From Desulfomonile tiedjei (lineage in GTDB: Bacteria > Desulfobacterota > Desulfomonilia > Desulfomonilales > Desulfomonilaceae): DNA of 64,000 bases. This document shows positions 44,672 to 53,994 of this stretch, in pieces. The translations under genes were made by a program, and so were the position numbers. Location of the stretch: NCBI GenBank assembly GCA_016212925.1, contig JACRDF010000010.1, positions 248,001 through 312,000 on the forward strand, written 5' to 3'. How positions within the stretch are numbered: the stretch's first letter is position 1; the number at the start of each line of letters is the position of its first letter. The notes beneath the pieces are model-generated. The model worked only from the letters and a program-made list of their open reading frames with translations. It made no database searches and had not been told where the DNA came from.

Positions 44672-44824
44672 CTAGTACCCTAGGATGACCGGAGAAGGCC
44701 CCGGAGTTACTAATAAGGCTGACAATATCAAGGTCGCAGTCATGATGAGAAACACCACCCCAAGAGCCGAGAGAACCACTTTCCAAGAGGGCCTTCGGCT
44801 CTTTTCCGCTTCTTGATTCGCCAT
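44672..44824 (-). CDS. small single-span membrane protein
   Basis: A 50-residue protein with a charged N-terminus (ANQEAEKSRRPSWK) and one membrane helix (VVLSALGVVFLIMTATLILS). Not recognised. GGAGG precedes its ATG at 44824, 31 bases after the Lon-like gene on the same strand, so the two are probably co-transcribed and may work together at the membrane. Confidence 0.6.
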   Translation of the reverse strand: MANQEAEKSRRPSWKVVLSALGVVFLIMTATLILSALLVTPGPSPVILGY

Positions 44825-44855
44825 GAATGATTTTTCCTCCGAATATCTTGAGCGG

Positions 44856-47800
44856 CTACTGTCTTGATGAATCCTCACGGAGTTCGTAGGGCGGGCCGTG
44901 CCCGCCATCCCGCGGTTTATATGCCTCAGTCTCTAGCGCCTCCAGCCATTTCCTGAGGCTTTTGTCCAAAATCTCCTGCGCTCGCTTCACATCAAGTCGA
45001 TACTTCTCAGGTATGAAGGACAGGTCAATGACATAAATGCCGTCTCGCTTGCTCAGGAATGGACATACGTCCAACTGTTCGCGGTCGAGCAATGACAGAT
45101 ATTGATACACGTTGTTCAGGACCGCCTTGGAGGCCTTGATCTTCACCCCTTGCACTGTGTAGTTGTTGGCGAAAAGGATTAAACCTTTAAGAGACGCATC
45201 TTGATAAAATTTTTCCAGAAACGGTCTCTGTTGCACCAGGAAGAAGAACGGCGCGAGTACCGACAGACGCACCAGCCCCTGTAGGTTCCCCTCCAGCGAG
45301 TCATCAATCTTCGCGAGGACAGAGCCGAGATTCTCGCGGCTCGGATCAAACTCCCATAATTGGGCGTGTTCCTCAATGGTGGGGAAGCGGGAAAGGATTA
45401 CCCGTCGCATCTCTTCCGATGCCAGTAGCACGGAGCCGCAACCCGCGACAGGGAGTTCCCGGACGTTATCCAGTTCAAGCTCATTAACGTCTTTGGCGTA
45501 TATGATAAGAAAACAGGGGCTTGGCGCCTTGCGTGAGTCAGCCAGCGCTTCTGAAACCTCGCGCGCGTGAGGAACGAGGCAAGTTTCAAGGCGCTTCAGG
45601 TCTTCTTCGTAGATGAACGCCACGTCGGCAGCCTGTGCCATATGGTCGACAGCGACTACCTGCAACACGTGCCTGGAATGGTCAAAAACTTCATGAACGC
45701 CTTTCCATTCCTCGTAAGTGAGCGCCTGGATCTCGTGCTTCAGGGCATCGGACAAGCGTTCGATGCCTTCTTGCCCATAGAGGTTCTCTCTCGGGATGAT
45801 CACCGTCTTGCACCCCGCGTCGCATGCGGTTTCCAGCTTGACGTCCAGGCCTCCGACCAAGGTGATTCTTCCCTGGGTGTCGATCTCGCCGGTCATGGCC
45901 ACGTCTCTCCTGACCCGACGACGTGAAAGAACCGAAGCTAGAGCCAAAGCGATCGCGCCTCCCGCGGACGGGCCGTCCTTTGGCGTTGAACCGCCCATGA
46001 AGTGCAGATGAATAGGGCCCCTTTCCTGATCGCCCGAGAGCCCGAGCTTGTCGCCACAGTACTGGATAGCGGTTGCGGCAACTTTGCGGCTTTCGTCCAT
46101 GATTCTTTGGATGTTTCCTGTAGCGTGAACCACACTGAGGTAAGCCTGACGCGGTTCGCCCGGAACGCCCGGCTGGATCTCCGTGGCCTGGATGGGAATC
46201 ATCGAGCCGATACCAAGCTCCACATTGATGCCCAGGGCCATGGTTTCACCGACTCGGTCATCAGGGTTGATCAGCCTTGGAGGAAGTGGTTCTTCGAGGT
46301 ACTGCTTCACTTTCTGCCTGGTGATGACCACGGAGGCGCTTTGCTTTGTCAGCAGTTCCTTTCTGAATATCCTCAGGAATAGGGTCCGTATTATTCGTTC
46401 CAGCTCCCGCACGCCGGCCTCACGGGTGTAGGTCTTGACCAGATACCTCAGAAGGTCCTCTTCCTGGTCCGGGTCCAGAGCGATCTGTTCCGCGTCGATC
46501 TGATATCTCTGCCGGACCCGTTCAATCAGGTGCTGTTGGGCTATGGCCACTTTCTCGTCCAGACTGTACCGATCCAGGATGACCACTTCGCATCTATTGA
46601 TAACAGGCGGCGGAACGGTTTCCAGGGTGTTGGCGGTAAGGACGAAATGGCAATTGGACAGGTCTATGTCCACGGTTGTTTGTGTGTATTTATCGTGAAA
46701 CAGATGATTCTGTTCGGGGTCCAGGATTTCCAGAAGGGTGGAGATGGCGAATTTTTCCGTCTTGTCGGCTTCATCCATTATGAACATGCCGTTCATGGCC
46801 GCCATTCTGATGAGTCCCTGAACGATCGCACCCGGTTTTGAGCCCTCATAAGTGAATCCGTGGCCTCGTAAATCAGCCTCGTCCTTCATCCCGCCGAGGG
46901 AGAGTTTGTGATATGGGATACGGAGATTCTCGGCGATGGAAATGGCAAAGCTTGTCTTGCCAACTCCCGGCGGACCGACGAACAAAAAGGAGCTTCCGTT
47001 TCGTCGCCATCCTGCCGGATTCTTTTCTGAAAAACTCTTGTACCTCCAGATGAGGTTGGTGAAGAAGTCGCAGATGGTCTCCTTGGGTCTACACAGTCCG
47101 TAGTGAGTATTGTTCAGGCCGGCCTCGAATTCCTCGGGCAATACGTCAATACTATGTATCCTTCCCCAGGGTATTGCCAGAAGCGTCTCGATAAGCTCAT
47201 TGTATTTGTAACCGCTGACTCCGGCCGTGTTCAGCTTGTTCTTGTCGATCACTTCCATGACCTGAAGCGGAAAGGCAGGATTGTTGCGCACTTCTTCAAT
47301 GCGGTCCTTGAGGGTCTTGGCCTCCGGTTGGACAGGCTTCGACGGCGCCGCTGGAAGGGCCTGCGTCGGACCGACCTTAGGCTGAAAATCTCTGGTTTCG
47401 TCGAGGAACTTGTTCAGCCGCTCTTCAAACAGGGCAAGAGTGCCGGCCTCGTCGTTGACGGCCCACCTTTCTTTAGGGAGGCCCAGATCGCGTAGCACCC
47501 CCTCAAGTCCCCAACGGTCGTTGAAACCGCCCAGGACAGCCTTGGCTTCATTGCGGTCGCAGGTTTTCAGCATCAGGAAGAGTCTTAGCAGCCTGTAAAG
47601 GATAGAAGCCCTTTTCGGCAATGAGTATGAGGCATCCGCGCTCCATTGATAGCAAACGCCCAAGACCTTGGTCTTGAGTTCAATGTCAAGAAGGCTGAAC
47701 ACGTCCTCCGCAAGGTTTTCGGGAAGATCCGCCAGGACCGGCGCGAATTGGTCCACAATCTGGTCCAAGATGTCCTGGGTGGGCTCGGCTTTTTCCGCGA

Positions 47801-48359
47801 AATCGAAAAGCGAGAGATACTGGGCCCCGGTGATACCATTCATCGGGTCGGACAAAGACTGGCGCAGCATACGATAAAATGTGGGGTCCGCCTCTCGCCT
47901 CTCCATGGCGAAGGCCGCATCGGACTGGATCACCTCGCGTTCGGCTCTTAACGGGTAGAGCAAGTGCTCGACCTGGTGGCGCAACATGAATTCGGCTAAA
48001 GCAAGTATCTTTCCTTCTTCCGGGGTTTCTCCGCCGAGCCGAGACTCTGGAGCACTGGGAATCGCAAAAGTGATGTAGTCAAAAACTCTTTCATGAACAT
48101 GCAGTACCCATAGGTATTCCCTCATGGTGATCAGGCTCACGCAGCGCACTCGATTTTGATCGTCCTCCAAACGCTCTATTGTCACATGGTCCATAACCCG
48201 CGCGGCCACAATAGGATCGGTCCCTCTGCTTTTCTTGAAATAGGGCATGATCCGTCGGGACACGATGGCCCTCAGAATCTGGGTTACTCTGGCGACATCT
48301 TGATTGGTGGGTACAGGCAAGGTGTCGAGAACAGAATGATCGAATTGCACCGGGAACAT
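44856..48359 (-). CDS. atypical Lon-like ATP-dependent protease (1167 aa)
   Basis: The core is Lon: AAA+ module with Walker A GPPGVGKTS near residue 460 and Walker B MFIMDEADK near 528, then the S16 protease domain with the catalytic Ser in PKDGPSAGGA near 797 and Lys in GCKTVIIP near 850. The ends are unusual. The first 350 residues lack a recognisable Lon substrate-binding (LAN) domain and are instead helical with VMDHVTIERLEDDQNRVRCV and a Pro-rich linker (ALPAAPSKPVQPEA). After the protease domain some 275 extra residues follow (for example DVAFIYEEDLKRLET and LLDREQLDVCPFLSKRDGIY). Ordinary Lon is about 800 residues. It may act on a special set of substrates, perhaps with the small membrane protein behind it. 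Confidence 0.88.
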   Translation of the reverse strand: MFPVQFDHSVLDTLPVPTNQDVARVTQILRAIVSRRIMPYFKKSRGTDPIVAARVMDHVTIERLEDDQNRVRCVSLITMREYLWVLHVHERVFDYITFAIPSAPESRLGGETPEEGKILALAEFMLRHQVEHLLYPLRAEREVIQSDAAFAMERREADPTFYRMLRQSLSDPMNGITGAQYLSLFDFAEKAEPTQDILDQIVDQFAPVLADLPENLAEDVFSLLDIELKTKVLGVCYQWSADASYSLPKRASILYRLLRLFLMLKTCDRNEAKAVLGGFNDRWGLEGVLRDLGLPKERWAVNDEAGTLALFEERLNKFLDETRDFQPKVGPTQALPAAPSKPVQPEAKTLKDRIEEVRNNPAFPLQVMEVIDKNKLNTAGVSGYKYNELIETLLAIPWGRIHSIDVLPEEFEAGLNNTHYGLCRPKETICDFFTNLIWRYKSFSEKNPAGWRRNGSSFLFVGPPGVGKTSFAISIAENLRIPYHKLSLGGMKDEADLRGHGFTYEGSKPGAIVQGLIRMAAMNGMFIMDEADKTEKFAISTLLEILDPEQNHLFHDKYTQTTVDIDLSNCHFVLTANTLETVPPPVINRCEVVILDRYSLDEKVAIAQQHLIERVRQRYQIDAEQIALDPDQEEDLLRYLVKTYTREAGVRELERIIRTLFLRIFRKELLTKQSASVVITRQKVKQYLEEPLPPRLINPDDRVGETMALGINVELGIGSMIPIQATEIQPGVPGEPRQAYLSVVHATGNIQRIMDESRKVAATAIQYCGDKLGLSGDQERGPIHLHFMGGSTPKDGPSAGGAIALALASVLSRRRVRRDVAMTGEIDTQGRITLVGGLDVKLETACDAGCKTVIIPRENLYGQEGIERLSDALKHEIQALTYEEWKGVHEVFDHSRHVLQVVAVDHMAQAADVAFIYEEDLKRLETCLVPHAREVSEALADSRKAPSPCFLIIYAKDVNELELDNVRELPVAGCGSVLLASEEMRRVILSRFPTIEEHAQLWEFDPSRENLGSVLAKIDDSLEGNLQGLVRLSVLAPFFFLVQQRPFLEKFYQDASLKGLILFANNYTVQGVKIKASKAVLNNVYQYLSLLDREQLDVCPFLSKRDGIYVIDLSFIPEKYRLDVKRAQEILDKSLRKWLEALETEAYKPRDGGHGPPYELREDSSRQ

Positions 48360-48508
48360 GACTTGATCTCCTGTAAAAGCTTCCGATCAGATCTTACATT
48401 GTGGCCAGCGAGTCAAGCGCAAAATGTTCTTAGGAGTAATCATTCACTTACGTGCGGGAGCGTCTCCCATGCCCCGAAGGGGCAGCCCGACGGTAGCCAC
48501 GGGCGTAA

Positions 48509-48640
48509 GAAAGTGTCTCAAAACCCTGAGATGGACGCATTTCCGGGTAGGGGCGCTTCGAGAAGCGCCCAGATTTCGGGCGGTTCACGAACCGCGCCGT
48601 ACCGACCATGTGTTGAAATTGTCAGTTTTGAGACAGTTTC
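48509..48640. mobile_element. MITE-like element, copy 3 (TSD GTAA)
   Basis: A 132-base element, ends GAAAGTGTCTCAAAACCC and CAGTTTTGAGACAGTTTC, internal hairpins as in copies 1 and 2. The direct repeat GTAA flanks it (48505-48508 and 48641-48644). Outside the GTAA the host DNA forms CCACGGGC/GCCCGTGG, so the element lies in the loop of an older palindrome. Confidence 0.75.
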
Positions 48641-48677
48641 GTAAGCCCGTGGAGAATGGTCCATACAATCATTTGGA

Positions 48678-48751
48678 TCACCGACCCTGGAGGGGTCGAC
48701 CATGAAAGTGAGTTGGACTTCGGGATTGGTCGACCCCTCCAGGGTCGGTGA
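48678..48751. repeat. perfect 25 bp-arm inverted repeat
   Basis: The left arm 48678-48702 (TCACCGACCCTGGAGGGGTC plus GACCA) and the right arm 48727-48751 are exact inverses around a 24-base loop. A further CCACGGGT/ACCCGTGG hairpin lies at about 48779-48797. Nothing else is seen in the 744 bases between the Lon-like gene and the next one apart from the MITE-like element. Confidence 0.75.
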
Positions 48752-49103
48752 TTCAGGGCTGTGTCAGTGCTTCCGGTCCACGGGTTACACCCGTGGCTAC
48801 CATTGGTACGCCCCTTCAGGGCTCAAAATCCCTTCTACCCCCGCAAGACTGAATGGTTACTCTTAGAAGTCGTGACCGCAAGATGAACTTCGTCGATCAG
48901 TTTGATCAAGCACCATAGGAAACGCCGCTGAGCACTTTTATCGGAGTTCAACGCACGCATGCCCAAGGAATAACGGCGATCATCACGTTCATGTTCAACC
49001 AACTTTGGTCCTGTAACATGGCCGGTAAGGTGGTTCCATCGCTCCGGTAATTGGAGAGGCCTTCACCCCGAAGGCGACATGACTGCTCGCAATAGTCCCA
49101 CGA

Positions 49104-50015
49104 TCACGTTCCCGAGTCTGGGTCGGCGTCGGAGCGGAAAACCACCCGTGGGCAGGAAATGTGCTCGGGAACGGTACCCATCCTGGCCGCTGGTCCCATG
49201 ACTAAGCCGACTTCACTGTCTTGCTCCTCAGTAACCTCCCAGTCGTCGGACAATACGTCCCGCATGGAAAACAAGTACGGACATCGTATGTCGGCTGTCT
49301 TAATTTCAAAAAAGATGAAGTTCTTTTCAGAGAGCCTCTCTTGCCCGTATCTGTAGATCAGCCAGACGGTAAACACTTGTGGGACGAGAAGGAACAGAGC
49401 CTCCAGTTCACCCATCCGATTCCTTGGGATTTTCGGCCTATAATTTGCATCATGTATAATCTCGTGTCTTTGTTCGAAACACAAATTTACGAGTTCACGC
49501 CAATGTGGAAAGAAACCGTCAAGACGAAAGCCCCGGACGACTGCGTCGAGGACGGCGACCAAAGGAATTTCATAAGACATAACGCTTTCAAGAAGACGAC
49601 CTTCAAATAGCGGGGCAAAGGCTTCTTCAATGTCGTGTTCGTTCTGAAAATTGAAGTGTTGGCTCAAGTATTCCGAAACCTTGATATCGCCCCGGCATTG
49701 TCGTCCTAAATCATCCTTGGCCTTCGTCATGTCCAGACATTTTGCCCCAAATGTCTTGTCTAGCTCACACAAGCATATGAAGACATCCCTGAAAAAAGTC
49801 TCCCAGCAGGTCACCAAAGAAACCATATACCCGGCTGCCGCGATGGTGACCATTTTTTGCTTGACGGGTTTCATGCTCAGCACGTAGTGCATGAAAGACG
49901 CTTGCTCACAAAAATTCATCAGGAAGTTCTTGTCATAATCGAGAAATGACTTCCGCGTGGTCCTCAATCGTTCAAGCCGCTGCGCTAAAGACTGACTCAG
50001 TCTACGTTTTTTCAT
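49104..50015 (-). CDS. HEPN-like protein (possible ribonuclease)
   Basis: A 303-residue helical protein not assigned to a named family. RHEIIHDANYRPK near residue 187 matches the HEPN motif R-X4-H seen in toxin and anti-phage ribonucleases. VTCWETFFRDVFICLCELDK in the first half resembles the N-terminal helices of the RiboL-PSP/MAE_28990-type HEPN group. It stands alone between repeats and the hydrogenase operon, with no visible antitoxin. Base composition looks more AT-rich than its neighbours, which suggests transfer. Confidence 0.55.
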   Translation of the reverse strand: MKKRRLSQSLAQRLERLRTTRKSFLDYDKNFLMNFCEQASFMHYVLSMKPVKQKMVTIAAAGYMVSLVTCWETFFRDVFICLCELDKTFGAKCLDMTKAKDDLGRQCRGDIKVSEYLSQHFNFQNEHDIEEAFAPLFEGRLLESVMSYEIPLVAVLDAVVRGFRLDGFFPHWRELVNLCFEQRHEIIHDANYRPKIPRNRMGELEALFLLVPQVFTVWLIYRYGQERLSEKNFIFFEIKTADIRCPYLFSMRDVLSDDWEVTEEQDSEVGLVMGPAARMGTVPEHISCPRVVFRSDADPDSGT

Positions 50016-50455
50016 GGGCTTTGACGTCTCGTCTGGTGCTACTAGGCCAGGCTCATATAACTCATACGGTATGCCATTTGCTGGGCAATAACTGAACGCA
50101 CAGAGTACCTTTTCACCATATCAGATGGTTGGGCAGAAGAACATACATTTTTTGAGTTGCCCTCCGAATAATCCTGGCTCAGGCAAACCAATTTAGTTCA
50201 GCGGATTATCTGGCGAGCTTCACCTGTACAACTGCCGGATCTCAAGAAAATAGCGGTTCTCGTAATCCTCCTGCTTTACAGTGTGTAAAAAAGCCTGACA
50301 ATCAAATTTCCCACCCGATTCGTTCTGCAGTCTTTTCCCTTTCCCGTCTTGGTTTTTGCGGCCTGAGCCTATGGCACAGGTCTTGCTCCTCTGAGGAGTC
50401 GAGGTCGAAACCTTGGGACAAGTTCAACGGTTTCTTGAAACGAAGGGAAATCAAG
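50016..50455. other. hydrogenase operon upstream region
   Basis: 440 bases with no supported gene between a minus-strand HEPN-like gene and hoxE. It should hold the hox promoter, but I could not pick a convincing -10/-35 or -24/-12 site. Confidence 0.4.
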
Positions 50456-50968
50456 ATGGAAGAAAAGGCGAAGGAATCTTCCAAATCTGGTGGAGATCAG
50501 CGGTGGCGGCTGGTGAACAGGACCATGCGCCTTCATGGAAACGCACCTCACGCCTTAATCGAAACGCTCCATGCGGTTCAGGAGCATTTCGGTTTCATCG
50601 ATCTGGACGCCCTGAAATACGTCGCGGAAGGACTGCACGTGCCTTTGAGCCGTGTTTACGGGGTCGCGACTTTTTATCACTATTTCGCTCTCAAACCCCC
50701 CGGAGACCACACGTGCGTGGTTTGCAAGGGCACCGCTTGCTACATCGGGGGAGCGTCCGCAATTTTGGACAACATCGAGCGGACCGTCGGCATAACTCCA
50801 GGGGAGACCACACCTGACGGAAGAGTGTCCCTCGTAACCGCCAGATGTCTTGGCTCGTGCGGCTTGGCGCCCGCGGTGGTCTTTGACGGCGAGGTAAAAG
50901 GCAGAATGACCCCGCCCGATGTCCTGGAGAGAATAGGGAGGTGGACGGACCATGACACTGAGTCTTGA
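50456..50968 (+). CDS. hoxE: NAD-reducing hydrogenase subunit HoxE (NuoE-like)
   Basis: Thioredoxin-fold [2Fe-2S] diaphorase subunit, about 170 residues. The four Cys ligands lie in CVVCKGTACYIGG and CLGSCGLAP. GVATFYHYFALKPPG is the NuoE-type helix. Its end overlaps hoxF by 17 bases. The ATG at 50456 with GAAGGGA in front is preferred to a TTG at 50435. Confidence 0.9.
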   Translation: MEEKAKESSKSGGDQRWRLVNRTMRLHGNAPHALIETLHAVQEHFGFIDLDALKYVAEGLHVPLSRVYGVATFYHYFALKPPGDHTCVVCKGTACYIGGASAILDNIERTVGITPGETTPDGRVSLVTARCLGSCGLAPAVVFDGEVKGRMTPPDVLERIGRWTDHDTES

Positions 50969-52604
50969 AGATCTCCAGGGTATAGCGAAAATCGAGAAAG
51001 ACAGACAGGAAGGATTTAAGCACAAAATCCACATCTGCGTTGCGGCAGGGTGCCTGTCTTGTCAGAGCGATCTGCTCAAGGCGGCATTCGAGAAGGAAGT
51101 CAATATCCGCGGGCTGGAGAACTGGGTCGATGTGAAGGGCGTCGGATGCCTGGGACTATGCGCGGCAGGACCTTTGATTGCCGTGGAACCGCAAGGCACG
51201 TACTACCGGTCAGTGCAGGTCACAGACGTTTCCGAGATCCTGGATTCGTTGGGAGGAGCGCCTGTAAGCAGATTGGATGGTTCCTCGCAGTTGCCGTTCT
51301 TCAAGCGCCAGGAAAAGATAGTCCTGGAAAACTGCGGCAAAATCGACCCGGAGCGCATCGAGGATTACATTGCCGCAGGCGGTTATGAAGGTCTTTATCT
51401 CGCCTCGAGGTCTGCCGCTCCCTCCGAAATAATTGAAGAGGTCGTAGCAAGCGGATTGCGTGGCCGAGGTGGTGCGGGCTTCCCCACCGGCTTGAAGTGG
51501 ACCGCGGTTTCCAAGGCCAACAGCAGCACCAAGTTCATCGTCTGCAACGCGGATGAGGGGGACCCGGGCGCATTCATGGATCGCAGTGTCCTTGAAAGCG
51601 ACCCGCACCGGGTCATCGAAGGGATGGCCATTGCCGGAGCGGCTGTAGGTGCAAGCCACGGGTTCATCTACGTCCGAGCGGAGTACCCGCTCGCGGTGAA
51701 ACGGCTTCGGACAGCCATCGCACAGGCGGAACGCCTCGGCGTGCTGGGGAACAACATCTTCAACACCCCATTCAATTTTGATGTCAAGGTCCGCCTCGGC
51801 GCAGGCGCATTCGTATGCGGAGAAGAAACCGCTCTAATCGCCTCGATCGAGGGCCGGCGAGGCACTCCTCGACCACGCCCGCCTTTCCCTGCTGAATTCG
51901 GCCTCTGGGGCTATCCGACTCTCATCAACAACGTGGAGACACTTGCGAATATCCCGCCGATAATCCGCAAGGGCGGCAAATGGTTCGCCAGCATCGGCAC
52001 TGAGAAGAGCAAGGGTACCAAGGTCTTTGCGCTTGCCGGTCGAGTGAACAATACAGGTCTCATCGAAGTACCTATGGGGACCTCCCTGCGCGAGATTGTC
52101 TTTGACATCGGCGGAGGCATTCCCGAGGGGCGAAACTTCAAGGCCGTCCAGACCGGTGGTCCTTCAGGCGGATGCATCCCGCACCAACACCTCGACATGC
52201 CGGTGGACTATGAGTCCCTGGCTCAGGTGGGCTCGATCATGGGTTCCGGCGGAATGATCGTCATGGACGACTCGTCTTGCATGGTGGATGTGGCAAAGTT
52301 TTTCATGGAATTCTGTATGTCCGAATCCTGCGGCAAATGTGTGCCGTGCAGGGTCGGGACTACTCAAATACACAATTTGCTTTCCAAGATCACCGGTGGT
52401 GACGGCAAGCCTGCGGACGTCCGAATGCTCGAAGAACTGTGCGATCTGGTGAAAAGCACCAGTTTGTGCGGACTGGGCCAGACCGCCCCCAATCCGGTGA
52501 TGAGCACGCTCCGCTATTTCCGTGACGAATACATGGCTCACATCAAAGAAAAATCCTGTCCGGCCGGAGCATGCGGCATGGGCGGCTCCAAGGAGGCGAA
52601 ATGA
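50952..52604 (+). CDS. hoxF: NAD-reducing hydrogenase diaphorase subunit HoxF (NuoF-like)
   Basis: A 550-residue NADH/FMN-binding subunit. An N-terminal [2Fe-2S] thioredoxin-like domain ([12 protein letters not shown] and CLGLCAAGP) precedes the NuoF core with [31 protein letters not shown] and the [4Fe-4S] ligands in [14 protein letters not shown] plus a later Cys in TSLCGLGQ. It exchanges electrons between NAD(H) and the hydrogenase. It overlaps both neighbours, so translation is coupled. Confidence 0.95.
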   Translation: MTLSLEDLQGIAKIEKDRQEGFKHKIHICVAAGCLSCQSDLLKAAFEKEVNIRGLENWVDVKGVGCLGLCAAGPLIAVEPQGTYYRSVQVTDVSEILDSLGGAPVSRLDGSSQLPFFKRQEKIVLENCGKIDPERIEDYIAAGGYEGLYLASRSAAPSEIIEEVVASGLRGRGGAGFPTGLKWTAVSKANSSTKFIVCNADEGDPGAFMDRSVLESDPHRVIEGMAIAGAAVGASHGFIYVRAEYPLAVKRLRTAIAQAERLGVLGNNIFNTPFNFDVKVRLGAGAFVCGEETALIASIEGRRGTPRPRPPFPAEFGLWGYPTLINNVETLANIPPIIRKGGKWFASIGTEKSKGTKVFALAGRVNNTGLIEVPMGTSLREIVFDIGGGIPEGRNFKAVQTGGPSGGCIPHQHLDMPVDYESLAQVGSIMGSGGMIVMDDSSCMVDVAKFFMEFCMSESCGKCVPCRVGTTQIHNLLSKITGGDGKPADVRMLEELCDLVKSTSLCGLGQTAPNPVMSTLRYFRDEYMAHIKEKSCPAGACGMGGSKEAK

Positions 52605-53365
52605 AAATGCCCGAGTTCACGAAAAGCGATAAAGCGCGCGCCGACGTCAATCCCGTCCGCATGTTGATGTTCAAAATAGACGGCCGTGATGTTACCGCCC
52701 GTGAAGATGAGACCATCCTCACGGTGGCCCGTCAGAACGGCATTAACATACCCACGCTGTGTCACCTCGAGGGCTTGTCCGAACGAGGGGCCTGCCGCTT
52801 GTGCATTGTGGAGGTCAAGGGCGCTCCCAGACTAATGCCGGCTTGTGTGACTCTCCCAAGGCAGGACATGGAGGTCATCACCAATTCCGAGCGAGTTGTG
52901 GGGTACCGCAAGAAGATTCTGGAACTGATCTTCACGGAGCGGAACCATGTTTGCTCCGTCTGTGTCTCAAACGGCCATTGCGAACTGCAAGCACTGGCCC
53001 TGGAACTGGGAATGACCCACGTGCACTACGACTATATTTATCCCCGGTATTCCGTCGATCATACGCATGAACGGTTTTCAGTGGACCACAACCGCTGCAT
53101 CCTGTGCCAGCGCTGCGTACGCGTCTGCGACGAAGTTGAGGGAGCTGCGACATGGGAAGCGATGGGCCGCGGCATTGACTCACGCGTGATCACGGACCTG
53201 AATCAGCCTTGGGGGACATCCCAGACTTGCACCGGGTGCGGCAAGTGCGTCCACGTCTGCCCAACGGGCGCACTCTCGGAAAAGGGCAAATCCGTGGCGG
53301 AAATGACCAAACGCAAACAGTTCTTGCCATATCTCCAAATGATGAGGAGGGAGGAACTGAGATGA
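52601..53365 (+). CDS. hoxU: NAD-reducing hydrogenase subunit HoxU (NuoG N-terminal-like)
   Basis: A 254-residue iron-sulfur subunit. The [2Fe-2S] domain has [32 protein letters not shown] and [16 protein letters not shown] bind two [4Fe-4S] clusters. It connects HoxF with HoxY. The ATG at 52601 overlaps the hoxF stop by 4 bases, and hoxU overlaps hoxY the same way. Confidence 0.93.
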   Translation: MKMPEFTKSDKARADVNPVRMLMFKIDGRDVTAREDETILTVARQNGINIPTLCHLEGLSERGACRLCIVEVKGAPRLMPACVTLPRQDMEVITNSERVVGYRKKILELIFTERNHVCSVCVSNGHCELQALALELGMTHVHYDYIYPRYSVDHTHERFSVDHNRCILCQRCVRVCDEVEGAATWEAMGRGIDSRVITDLNQPWGTSQTCTGCGKCVHVCPTGALSEKGKSVAEMTKRKQFLPYLQMMRREELR

Positions 53366-53973
53366 GCGCAACGGAAACGGAACAAATGGCTACAGTGGAA
53401 GAAGCCTCGCCCCCCATGGAACCGCAACCCGAGCCTTCCAAAAAGAAGGTCCGTATAGCCACCACCTGGCTGGACGGCTGCTCCGGCTGCCACATGTCTT
53501 TCCTGGATATAGACCAGAAGATTGCCGATGTGGCCCCGATGTTCGATCTGGTCTACGGGCCGCTCGTAGACTTCAAAGAGTTTCCCGAAGGAGTGGACGT
53601 GACGCTTGTGGAAGGAGCGGTCAGCAGCGAAGACGACGAGAAGAAGATACGGCTCATTCGCAACAGGTCATACCTTGTAGTTTCTTTCGGTGATTGCGCG
53701 GTCACAGCCAACGTGCCCGGCATGCGCAATCAGTTCAAGATCGACGATATTCTTAAACGAGGCTACGTGGAAAACGCTTCGCACAATCCGGGGAGTCCCC
53801 ATGTTGGGGTTCCAAAGCTGCTCAAGGGTGCCAGGCCGGTCCATGAATTCGTCAACGTGGACGTATTCTTGCCCGGCTGTCCGCCTCCGTCCGAAGCAAT
53901 TCTCTTGGCCTTGAGCGAGCTTCTGGAGGGGCGTATTCCAGACCTTACCGGAAAGACCCGTTTTGGAGCATAA
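53362..53973 (+). CDS. hoxY: [NiFe] hydrogenase small subunit HoxY
   Basis: A 203-residue small subunit of the soluble, group 3d type. It carries the [4Fe-4S] cluster next to the active site: [22 protein letters not shown] and [14 protein letters not shown] contain the ligands. There is no twin-arginine signal, so the enzyme is cytoplasmic. The ATG at 53362 overlaps hoxU. Confidence 0.93.
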   Translation: MSATETEQMATVEEASPPMEPQPEPSKKKVRIATTWLDGCSGCHMSFLDIDQKIADVAPMFDLVYGPLVDFKEFPEGVDVTLVEGAVSSEDDEKKIRLIRNRSYLVVSFGDCAVTANVPGMRNQFKIDDILKRGYVENASHNPGSPHVGVPKLLKGARPVHEFVNVDVFLPGCPPPSEAILLALSELLEGRIPDLTGKTRFGA

Positions 53974-53994
53974 GGCAGTGTGGGAGGTGTTTTC

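Noticed and set aside
50016-50455. tRNA or small RNA gene before hoxE
   Set aside because: No cloverleaf-consistent stems or CCA end were found on reading both strands.
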